Source: Bacteroidales bacterium (GTDB lineage Bacteria > Bacteroidota > Bacteroidia > Bacteroidales > UBA3824). Taken from it: a stretch of DNA of 64,000 bases. A program made the position numbers and the translations under genes. Of the stretch, positions 52,466 through 60,551 are shown piece after piece. Below the pieces are notes generated by a model. That model made no database searches and had not been told where the DNA came from. It saw only the letters and a list, made by a program, of their open reading frames with translations. Each line of letters starts with the position of its first letter. The stretch's first letter is position 1. The stretch is from assembly GCA_017417315.1 (NCBI GenBank), contig JAFPZK010000001.1:28264-92263 (forward strand), given 5' to 3'.

Positions 52466-55400
52466 ATGAGAAAAATATTATCATTATTAACGCTGATGTT
52501 GTTAACCGCAACCTGCCTTTTTGCGCAGAAAATCACGTTAAAGGGTACGGTAGCGGACAAAAACGGCGAAATCCTTATCGGAGCGGTGGTTTTGGAAAAA
52601 GGCACTACCAATGGTACAATCACCGATGTTGACGGTAATTATACGATTACCGTTCAAGAAGGTGCAACAATGGAATGTTCCATGCTCGGTTTTGAGACCA
52701 CGCAGATTCAGTTGGCTCCCGACCAAAGAATCTTGAATTTTGTTCTTCAAGAAGATACTAAAAACATTGACGAGGTTGTCGTAATCGGTTACGGTACGGC
52801 AAAAAAATCCGACTTGACTTCAAGTATTTCTTCGGTTTCTTCCGACGACATTACCTCGTTTAATTCAGGTAACGCAATGAACGCTTTGCAGACCAAAGTT
52901 AACGGCGTGCAGATTAGTTCTACCGGTAAACCGGGTGAAAATCCGAGGGTTCTTATCCGTGGTGTAACAACGGTCAACGGTTCTAACCCGCTTTATGTTG
53001 TTGACGGTATGCCCGTAGGCGACAACATCAACTTCCTTAACCCCGAAGACATCGAGTCGATGGAAGTTTTAAAAGACGCTTCTGCTTCGGCAATCTACGG
53101 AACGAGGGCTTCTAACGGCGTTGTCATCATCACGACAAAAAAAGGTAAAGCAGGTGAAACAAAATTTCAGTTTACCTCTTCGCTCGGTCTTTCTGTTATC
53201 GGCTCTCCCGATGTGGCAAAAGCCGCTGAATACGAAAAAGTTTTCAAAAAACGTTACACTAACGACAATCAGGTTCCTACTTATAACGGTATCGAAAATA
53301 TTACTGACGGTCAGGGTACTGACTGGTGGGACGAAACCGTCAACAAATATGCTATGACACAAAATTACAACCTCTCTTTCCAAGGCGGTACTGAGAAGTT
53401 GATTTACAGCGGTTCGTTCGGTTATTACCGTTCTCATGCGCATTATAACTACGGTTGGTGGGACAAATTCACCGGCAGGGTAAACACTGAATACACTTTC
53501 AACGACCACGTAAAACTCGGCGTAGAACTTTCTCCGAAACTTGAACGTTGGGACGATACCCCGAACCTTATGGGTGCTGCAATGGCTATGGACCCCACAA
53601 CTCCGATTTTCCGCTCTGACTGGCAGGAAATTGACAACGAGTTTTCTTGGTACGCTCGTTCCAACAACAATCAGGAACACAACCCCGTTGCTAACCTCAA
53701 ACGTCAGACCGCACACTCTAACGAATACGGCTTGTTGATGAACCCGTATTTGAACATCGAAATTATCAAAGGTTTGACTTTCAGAACTCAGTTCGGCGAC
53801 AACGCAAGATTCAGAGTGTCGGATAATTTTGCTCCTCAGTTTTATATCGACAACCTCGAAAAGGCTGATGTCAGCACTGCAAAAAGAGAGTCAAAAGTTT
53901 GGAACGATTGGAACTGGACAAACACTTTGAACTATCAGAATATTTTTGCCGAAAAACACAGTCTCAACGTTATGGCTGGTTATACGATGGAAAAATTCTC
54001 ATATTATTGGTTGACCGGTAGCCGTGATGCCGTTCCCTCAAACAACGAAAATCTCCGTTATGTTGCAGCCGGAACCGAAAATCAAAAAGCCGACGGTAGA
54101 GACGAATTTTCAACCCTCGTTTCATACCTTGGCCGTGTGATGTACAACTATGATTCACGTTATTATATTACGGGAAGTATTCGTTTTGACGGTTCGAGTA
54201 AATTCCCCGAAGGCAACAAATTTGCTATTTTCCCCGCAGTTTCAGGTGCGTGGAGAATCACAGGCGAAGAGTTTATGAAAAACCAGCACATTTTCACAAA
54301 CCTCAAACTTCGTCTTGGTTGGGGTAAGGTCGGCAATCAGTCAATCTCCAACAGTGCTTACCTTTCTACTATTGGAACTACTTACTATGTTGTTGACGGC
54401 AACCTTGTTACGGGTTCATACGTAAGTTCTACCGCTAACCCGAACATTCAATGGGAAACGGTGGAAGACTACAACATCGGTTTGGATATGGGCTTCTTGA
54501 AAGACCGTTTGACGGCAACTATCGAACTTTATAAAAAGAAAACCTCCGACATGCTTTTGAAAGAAAGCAACCTTAACATTCTCGGTTATCCAGAGTGGAA
54601 CGGCGAAATTTGGACAAATGTCGGAAGTATGGAAGCAACAGGTTGGGAACTTTCTTTGAACTGGAAAGACCAAGTGAAAAAAGATTTTAATTATGAAGTA
54701 GGCGTTAATCTTTCTGGCGTTAAAAACGTTGCAAAAGACCTCGGCATTTCTTCGCCGATTTTAACTCAGGGTTTCAACGGCGACTACATTATCCGTAACG
54801 AAAGCGATGCTGAGATTTCGAGATTTTACGGTTATGAGACTGACGGACTTTTCCAAAACTGGACGGAAGTTATTTCTTACACTAATGAACACGGAGACCC
54901 GTTGCAACCGAAAGCGCAACCCGGTGATTTAAAATTTGTTGACCGTAACAACGACGGCGTTATCGACGAAAACGACAAGACATACATCGGCAATGCTTTC
55001 CCGAAAATGTACATGGGAATTAACCTTAGTGCAAACTACAAACAATGGGATTTCTCAATGAACTTCTACGGCACTCTCGGCAACAAGATTTTCAACAAGA
55101 CGAAAGGCTATTATTCAGGCGTTTCGGGTCAGAATGTTTGGGCAGGCACTTTGGACGATGCTTGGCATTACGAAGGACAGTCAACCGACATTCCGAGACT
55201 TTCTTACAACGATGCTAACGGCAACTTCACGACGGTCAGCGATTGGTTTGTTGAAAACGGTTCTTATCTCCGTTGCAAACAATTGCAAATCGGTTACACG
55301 ATTCCGCAAGAAAGACTTCGTTTTGGAACGCTCAGACTGTCTTTATCAGCACAAAACTTGTTTACGATTACCAAGTACAGCGGTTTTGACCCCGAAACGG

Positions 55401-55492
55401 CAGCAACCGGCTCGGTAACTTCAAGCGGTGTTGACGGCGTTGCATATCCGAACACAAGAATTTTCTTATTCGGTGTAAATCTTAATTTTTAG
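52466..55492 (+). CDS. susC: SusC-type TonB-dependent outer membrane transporter
   Basis: 1008-aa SusC/RagA transporter that imports oligosaccharides across the outer membrane with its SusD lid. Signal peptide (ending CLFAQ), CarboxypepD-regulatory-like domain (~22-95), TonB-box region DEVVVIGYGTAKKSDLTSSI (~103-122), plug with the SusC signature NPLYVVDGMPV and EVLKDASASAIYGTRASNGV, then a large beta-barrel ending in YPNTRIFLFGVNLNF with the C-terminal aromatic residue. It ends in TAG, showing that amber is a normal stop here. A palindromic element fills the gap before susD. Confidence 0.96.
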   Translation: MRKILSLLTLMLLTATCLFAQKITLKGTVADKNGEILIGAVVLEKGTTNGTITDVDGNYTITVQEGATMECSMLGFETTQIQLAPDQRILNFVLQEDTKNIDEVVVIGYGTAKKSDLTSSISSVSSDDITSFNSGNAMNALQTKVNGVQISSTGKPGENPRVLIRGVTTVNGSNPLYVVDGMPVGDNINFLNPEDIESMEVLKDASASAIYGTRASNGVVIITTKKGKAGETKFQFTSSLGLSVIGSPDVAKAAEYEKVFKKRYTNDNQVPTYNGIENITDGQGTDWWDETVNKYAMTQNYNLSFQGGTEKLIYSGSFGYYRSHAHYNYGWWDKFTGRVNTEYTFNDHVKLGVELSPKLERWDDTPNLMGAAMAMDPTTPIFRSDWQEIDNEFSWYARSNNNQEHNPVANLKRQTAHSNEYGLLMNPYLNIEIIKGLTFRTQFGDNARFRVSDNFAPQFYIDNLEKADVSTAKRESKVWNDWNWTNTLNYQNIFAEKHSLNVMAGYTMEKFSYYWLTGSRDAVPSNNENLRYVAAGTENQKADGRDEFSTLVSYLGRVMYNYDSRYYITGSIRFDGSSKFPEGNKFAIFPAVSGAWRITGEEFMKNQHIFTNLKLRLGWGKVGNQSISNSAYLSTIGTTYYVVDGNLVTGSYVSSTANPNIQWETVEDYNIGLDMGFLKDRLTATIELYKKKTSDMLLKESNLNILGYPEWNGEIWTNVGSMEATGWELSLNWKDQVKKDFNYEVGVNLSGVKNVAKDLGISSPILTQGFNGDYIIRNESDAEISRFYGYETDGLFQNWTEVISYTNEHGDPLQPKAQPGDLKFVDRNNDGVIDENDKTYIGNAFPKMYMGINLSANYKQWDFSMNFYGTLGNKIFNKTKGYYSGVSGQNVWAGTLDDAWHYEGQSTDIPRLSYNDANGNFTTVSDWFVENGSYLRCKQLQIGYTIPQERLRFGTLRLSLSAQNLFTITKYSGFDPETAATGSVTSSGVDGVAYPNTRIFLFGVNLNF

Positions 55493-55503
55493 TCAAAATA
55501 AAA

Positions 55504-55603
55504 ATCACACGGATTTGTAAATTTCTACGAAATTTACGATTTGAGAAATTTTTTTAGTGATTTTCTATCGCAATTTGCGTAGTAAATTGCAAATCCGTGT
55601 GAT
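55504..55603 (+). repeat. Palindromic intergenic element, copy 1 (susC-susD gap)
   Basis: A 100-bp element with terminal inverted arms (ATCACACGGATTTG at the left, its complement at the right), inner motif TTTCTACGAAATTTACG and right inner motif GCGTAGTAAATT. It is followed by a run of A. The same ends and inner motifs occur in copy 2 at 60412-60533 in the same orientation. Confidence 0.85.
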
Positions 55604-55622
55604 AAAAAAAAATTGTATAAAG

Positions 55623-57230
55623 ATGAAAAGATTATTAAAATACAGCATAATAGCGGCTGTTGCGTTGAGCGGCTGCACTGATGATTTTTTAACGCAGGAC
55701 GTTAAAGGAACTCAGGTTTTGGACAATTATTTCAACAACGAGCAGGAGTGTTTGGCTCAGGTTTACGGTTGTTATCAGTCATTGGCTTTTGACGATTGGT
55801 GGCAGATTTACAACACCTATATTCTCGCCGATATGTGTACTGACGACGGTTGGATGAACAATACGACCCAAGGTCAGGACGGTTATAACGACCTTGTGCT
55901 TTATCAGGGCAAAACCACTTCCGGCACATTGGCTAACTTTTGGCAGTACCGTTACAAAGGCATTCACTATTGCAACACGGTTTTGGAATACGTTCCGAAT
56001 GTTTCCTCAATCAGCGAGGAAAAGAGAAACCGCATGATTGCCGAGGCAAAATTTTTACGCGGTTACCAGTATTTTGAACTTGTAAGAAACTTCGGCGGCG
56101 TGCCTTTGGTTATCACTATGGCGACACCCGAAGATGCAAAAAACATCAAACGTGCATCTTTGGAAGAGACATACGCTCAAATCGAAAAAGACTTGTCGGA
56201 GTCTGTTGACGCTTTGCCCTTACGCAGCGAAACGATTAAAAACGGCGAACTCGGACGCGCAACCAAAGGTGCTGCAATGGCTGTTTTGGCAAAAGTTTAT
56301 CTTTATCAGGAAAAATATACTGAGGCTGAAAAATACTTAGATGAGGTGATTAATAGCGGCGAATACGCTTTGTTGGACGATTTCTCGAAAGTATGGAACA
56401 TGGATTATAACAACAGTGAAGAAGGCGTTTTTGAAATTCAGACATCAGGGGATATTACATATAATGTCGGCGAAAGAATCTCCGTCGTAGCGGGCAGCCG
56501 TGATGACAGCGGTTGGTCATGGGGCGGACCTTCGTCTGACCTCGAAAACGCTTACATTGCAGAAGGCGACGACATCAGATTGTTCTGTACGATTATCAAG
56601 CACGGAGCAACGGCGATTCCTAACGAGACCGATGACAAAATTTTCAAAGATGAGGAAGGTAATGTAATCGGTTATCAGATTAAACCTGAGAAACACAAAT
56701 CTGCCCGCGTAAATGCAAAACTTTACATTCCGCAGGCAAAACGTATCGAAGGTAACTATGACGCACCTCATATTGCTTTGAATTACAGACTTATGCGTTA
56801 TGCTGACGTATTGCTTATGGCTGCCGAAGTTAAAAATGCACTCGGCAAAGACGGCGAGGCTCAGCAGTATTTGAACCAAGTTCGTTCGCGTGTTAACCTC
56901 TCTGACGTTACCTCTTCGGGTGCAGAACTTAAAAAAGCAATCCGCAACGAGCGTCGTCTTGAACTCGCTTTTGAAGGCAACCGTCTTTACGACATCCGCC
57001 GCTGGACTGACGACAACGGTAAAAAAGTTGCCTGCAACCTTTTCGGACCTAACGGCTCTTGGGTGGTATACAACACTCAGATTTCTACTGACGAGTTTGA
57101 AACCACCAACGGAAAAGAACCTCAGGACGAAGGCAAGGATTTCAACGAAAACAGAGACTTGCTTTTCCCGATTCCGAATGCAGAGGTTGTTCAGTCAAAC
57201 GGTATGTTGGAACAAAATCCGGGTTATTAA
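55623..57230 (+). CDS. susD: SusD/RagB-type surface glycan-binding lipoprotein
   Basis: 535-aa SusD homologue forming the lid over the SusC transporter. Lipobox ALSGC at residues 13-17; TPR-like helices with EAKFLRGYQYFELVRNFGG (~143-161), RATKGAAMAVLAKVYLYQ, and the C-terminal RNERRLELAFEGNRLYDIRRW (~435-455), all typical of SusD. The start follows the repeat element directly, so the palindrome lies in the mRNA just ahead of the ribosome entry site. Confidence 0.95.
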   Translation: MKRLLKYSIIAAVALSGCTDDFLTQDVKGTQVLDNYFNNEQECLAQVYGCYQSLAFDDWWQIYNTYILADMCTDDGWMNNTTQGQDGYNDLVLYQGKTTSGTLANFWQYRYKGIHYCNTVLEYVPNVSSISEEKRNRMIAEAKFLRGYQYFELVRNFGGVPLVITMATPEDAKNIKRASLEETYAQIEKDLSESVDALPLRSETIKNGELGRATKGAAMAVLAKVYLYQEKYTEAEKYLDEVINSGEYALLDDFSKVWNMDYNNSEEGVFEIQTSGDITYNVGERISVVAGSRDDSGWSWGGPSSDLENAYIAEGDDIRLFCTIIKHGATAIPNETDDKIFKDEEGNVIGYQIKPEKHKSARVNAKLYIPQAKRIEGNYDAPHIALNYRLMRYADVLLMAAEVKNALGKDGEAQQYLNQVRSRVNLSDVTSSGAELKKAIRNERRLELAFEGNRLYDIRRWTDDNGKKVACNLFGPNGSWVVYNTQISTDEFETTNGKEPQDEGKDFNENRDLLFPIPNAEVVQSNGMLEQNPGY

Positions 57231-57248
57231 AATAGAGAGAATCAACCC

Positions 57249-58919
57249 ATGAAAAAATTATTTTTAATCTTGTTAGTTGTGTCGGCGGCATCTGTCATGG
57301 TCTCTTGCGACCATGACGATGTTAAGCCTGACCAATCTAATACGGGTCAGAAAACAAATCCCGATGACGAGCCCGGCAGTGAAGAAGTAAAACCTTCGGC
57401 TTGGAAAGTTGTTAACACTTCCGACGAGCGTTCCGATGACGAAATTTCAGTTACGATAAATGCCGCAACACTTTATCAGACGATGGAAGGTTTCGGTGCG
57501 TCGGATTGTTGGCTCGGCGAATATGTCGGCACGAAATATTCGTCAAAATCCCAAATGGCAAAACTGCTTTTTTCTCAGGATACCACAGCCGACGGCAAGT
57601 TGCAAGGTATCGGGCTTTCGATGTGGAGGGTTAACCTCGGCGGCGGAAGCGCGGAGCAGGGCGACAAATCGGGGCTTGAAGACGTTACCCGCAGGGCAGA
57701 ATGTTACCTCAAAACCGACGGCGTAACTTACGACTGGTCAAAATGCAAAGGTCAGCAGTATTTTATGCAGGAGGCTAAAAAATACGGCGTTGAAAAAATG
57801 CTGCTTTTCTCTAATTCTCCGCTTGTTTTTTGGACTAAAAACGGCAAAGCGTTTTCAAACAGCGGCGAGAATGCAAACCTCGAAGATGAGGGTTACGAAA
57901 AATTTGCGGAATATATGGCGGAGGTGTCAAAACACTTTTCGGAAAACGGAATCCCGATTGATTATATTTCTCCCGTCAACGAGCCTCAATATAATTGGGA
58001 CGGCGGACAAGAGGGCAGCGGTTGGCAAAATTCCGAAATTTCAAAACTCGTAAGAGCCTTGGACGAAAAACTCGGCTCTCAAACCACTCAAATCGTTATC
58101 CCCGAAGCCGCAAAATGGACTGCAACGTATTCCAACACTTATAACGGCAGGGCAAACCAGATTTCGGAATTTTTTGGTGGCGGCGAAAATTCGGTAAAGG
58201 ATTTGAGCCACGTTCATAAAATTATCGGCGCACATTCTTATTGGGAAGACCGCAACTGGGCTGACCTTGAAAAAATCCGCACCGCTGCTTACAACGAAGC
58301 GCAAAGTAACGGCATAGGTCTTTGGCAGACGGAATGGTCAATGCTTGACGAATACGCAGCAACGGACAATTATCCCGGTTTGGAGGGCGCAAAATACATT
58401 GACAACGCGCTTTATCTTTCGCGCGTAATCTATTCGGATTTGGTTTGGGCTAACGTTTCTTCTTGGTGTTATTGGACGGTTTGGGGTCAGGAGCGTTGGA
58501 GTCAGAAAAACAGATTTTACTTGATAAAACTCGGCGGCAACGTTGAGGATTATGCTGACGACTACGGCGACGTTACAACCGGCACTAATTGGGCGGCTAA
58601 CGTCAACCTTTATGTTCTCGGTAATTACAGCCGTTTTATCCGTCCGGGTTATAAGCGTGTTGACATGAACTGCGGTGCTGACAAATCGTTTTTCGGTTCG
58701 GCATTTTTGTCAGGCGACGGCAATACGTTGGTGGCTGTTTACACGAACTTGTCAGACCAAAAACTTAGGGTAAAACCCTCGGTAAGCGGTTTTTCTGGTA
58801 ACACTAAGTTTTTGCGTTTTGTTACCGACGAGAGCAAAAAACTTGAACGTACCAACATGAGCGACGACAATATCGTTGTTCCCGCAAAATCCGTTACTAC
58901 GGTGGTGTATTGTAAATAG
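57249..58919 (+). CDS. Glycoside hydrolase family 30 lipoprotein, copy 1
   Basis: Surface or periplasmic GH30 enzyme (556 aa). Lipobox VMVSC (Cys20), an acidic Asp/Glu/Pro linker (~21-65), then the (beta/alpha)8 barrel: GFGASDCW, acid/base Glu245 in SPVNEPQYNW, nucleophile Glu362 in LWQTEWSML, and the GH30 beta-side domain (YVLGNYSRFIRPGYKR onwards). Retaining mechanism. GH30 includes beta-1,6-galactanases, beta-1,6-glucanases and xylanases. With a GH35 beta-galactosidase in the same operon, an endo-beta-1,6-galactanase (GH30_5-like) is the favoured reading, unproven. The long linker suggests surface display. Confidence 0.92.
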   Translation: MKKLFLILLVVSAASVMVSCDHDDVKPDQSNTGQKTNPDDEPGSEEVKPSAWKVVNTSDERSDDEISVTINAATLYQTMEGFGASDCWLGEYVGTKYSSKSQMAKLLFSQDTTADGKLQGIGLSMWRVNLGGGSAEQGDKSGLEDVTRRAECYLKTDGVTYDWSKCKGQQYFMQEAKKYGVEKMLLFSNSPLVFWTKNGKAFSNSGENANLEDEGYEKFAEYMAEVSKHFSENGIPIDYISPVNEPQYNWDGGQEGSGWQNSEISKLVRALDEKLGSQTTQIVIPEAAKWTATYSNTYNGRANQISEFFGGGENSVKDLSHVHKIIGAHSYWEDRNWADLEKIRTAAYNEAQSNGIGLWQTEWSMLDEYAATDNYPGLEGAKYIDNALYLSRVIYSDLVWANVSSWCYWTVWGQERWSQKNRFYLIKLGGNVEDYADDYGDVTTGTNWAANVNLYVLGNYSRFIRPGYKRVDMNCGADKSFFGSAFLSGDGNTLVAVYTNLSDQKLRVKPSVSGFSGNTKFLRFVTDESKKLERTNMSDDNIVVPAKSVTTVVYCK

Positions 58920-58921
58920 TT

Positions 58922-60409
58922 ATGAAAAAATATTGTATCATATTTTCATTGTTGTTAACGGGTTGTGCGGAAAAGTACACGCAGAGTGCCGAAATCGATG
59001 AAAGCCTGACATTTCAGACGGTTGACGGTTTCGGGGCTTCTGATGCGTGGACTATTCAGACGATAGGCTCTTGGCAGGAAGAAACCGTGAAAAAAGCCGC
59101 CGATTTGCTGTTTTCAAAAGACAGCGGAATCGGTCTTAGCATCTGGCGTTTCAACCTCGGCGCGGGTAGTGCATATCAGGGAGAAAACGCTCAGATACAG
59201 CCTTTTACGCGGACGGAATGTTTCTTGATGCCAGACGGTGAGTGGGACTTTTCCAAGCAAAGTGCGCAAGTCAACTTTATGAAAGAGGCTCAAAAACGCG
59301 GTGTTGAAACTTTCATCGCTTTTTTGAACTCACCGCCGATTTATTTCACTCAAAACGGTTTGGCGACAAATACGGGCAGGGGCGGTACTTTCAATTTGAA
59401 GGCTGATTGTTATGATAAATTTGCTGATTTTATGGCGGAATCTGTGAAAGGACTTCAAGAAAAGCACGGCATAAAAATTTCGTATATTTGTCCCGTCAAC
59501 GAGCCTGACGGTCATTGGAATTGGTTGGGACCGAAACAAGAAGGCACTCCCGCGACAAATGCCGAAGTCGCAAAAATAACCCGCTCGTTGGATTCGGCTT
59601 TGACGGCAAAAAATCTTGACACCAAAATTCTCGTTAACGAATCTTCTGATTACCGCGCTATGGTCGGTGTTTATCAAACGGATAGTAACAGGGGTTACGC
59701 TATTCAAATGCTTTTCAACGCGGATTCGGTTTCTAATGTTTTGGGCTTAAAACACGTTGAAAAACTTATCGCCGGACACGGTTATTGGACTAACACTCCG
59801 CTTGATTTCTTAAAAAAGATGCGTGAAAATCTTAATGACACGCTCCAAAAATTCGGCGTAAAGTTTTGGATGACGGAGCAGTGCATTATGGGCAACGATG
59901 AGGAAATCGGTTTCGGACACGGTTTTGACACGACGATGAAAACGGCTTTGTATGTTGCGCGGTGTATTCATCACGACTTGGTCTACGCTAACGCGGCATC
60001 TTGGCAGTGGTGGCGTGCGATAGGCGAGGATTATAAAGACGGTCTTTTGCAGGAGTTCGGCGAAGAAACGGTTAAAAGCGGAAAACTTAACGACAGCCGT
60101 TTGCTTTGGGTTTTAGGCAATTACAGCCGTTTTGTAAGACCCGGCGCAAAACGTGTTTTCATAAAATTATCTTGTGAAGAAAATCCTAACGGCTTGATGG
60201 CGAGTGCGTTTAAAAACTCTGACGGCAAACTTGTTGCGGTGATTATCAATTATTCCGACAAAGACGAAGCTGTGAAATTTCCGCAAAAAATTTCGGAAGT
60301 TTATTTGACCAACGACGGTTTAGGCAACAAACTAAAACGTCAAACCGATGTTAAAACAGTTGCAACCATTCCAGCAAAAAGCGTGGTTACGGTAGTATTA
60401 AATAAATAA
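58922..60409 (+). CDS. Glycoside hydrolase family 30 lipoprotein, copy 2
   Basis: Second GH30 (495 aa), starting 2 bp after copy 1. Lipobox LLTGC with almost no linker, so it probably faces the periplasm. Catalytic residues: Glu194 in CPVNEPDGHWNW and Glu319 in FWMTEQCIM; beta-side domain LGNYSRFVRPGAKR. It is clearly homologous to copy 1 but diverged (the insertion KQEGTPATNAE and a different nucleophile context), so the two enzymes likely differ in endo/exo mode or chain length preference rather than being a fresh duplication. Confidence 0.92.
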   Translation: MKKYCIIFSLLLTGCAEKYTQSAEIDESLTFQTVDGFGASDAWTIQTIGSWQEETVKKAADLLFSKDSGIGLSIWRFNLGAGSAYQGENAQIQPFTRTECFLMPDGEWDFSKQSAQVNFMKEAQKRGVETFIAFLNSPPIYFTQNGLATNTGRGGTFNLKADCYDKFADFMAESVKGLQEKHGIKISYICPVNEPDGHWNWLGPKQEGTPATNAEVAKITRSLDSALTAKNLDTKILVNESSDYRAMVGVYQTDSNRGYAIQMLFNADSVSNVLGLKHVEKLIAGHGYWTNTPLDFLKKMRENLNDTLQKFGVKFWMTEQCIMGNDEEIGFGHGFDTTMKTALYVARCIHHDLVYANAASWQWWRAIGEDYKDGLLQEFGEETVKSGKLNDSRLLWVLGNYSRFVRPGAKRVFIKLSCEENPNGLMASAFKNSDGKLVAVIINYSDKDEAVKFPQKISEVYLTNDGLGNKLKRQTDVKTVATIPAKSVVTVVLNK

Positions 60410-60411
60410 TT

Positions 60412-60533
60412 ATCACACGGATTTGCAAATTTCTACGAAATTTTCGGATTGGTTTACACAAATTTTTTGAATTGATATTTTATGTATTTTTGTGTTCCCG
60501 TGATTTACGTAGTAAATCACAAATCCGTGTGAT
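60412..60533 (+). repeat. Palindromic intergenic element, copy 2 (GH30-GH35 gap)
   Basis: A 122-bp element in the same orientation as copy 1, with identical end motifs (ATCACACGGATTTG and complement), TTTCTACGAAATTTTCG at the left and TTACGTAGTAAATC at the right, again followed by an A-run and then a gene start. The centre differs in length and sequence from copy 1. Confidence 0.85.
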
Positions 60534-60551
60534 AAAAAAAAATCTCACATA

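Noticed and set aside
55504..55603. Riboswitch ahead of susD
   Set aside because: The element is a near-perfect palindrome repeated before GH35 and does not resemble any riboswitch aptamer known to me.
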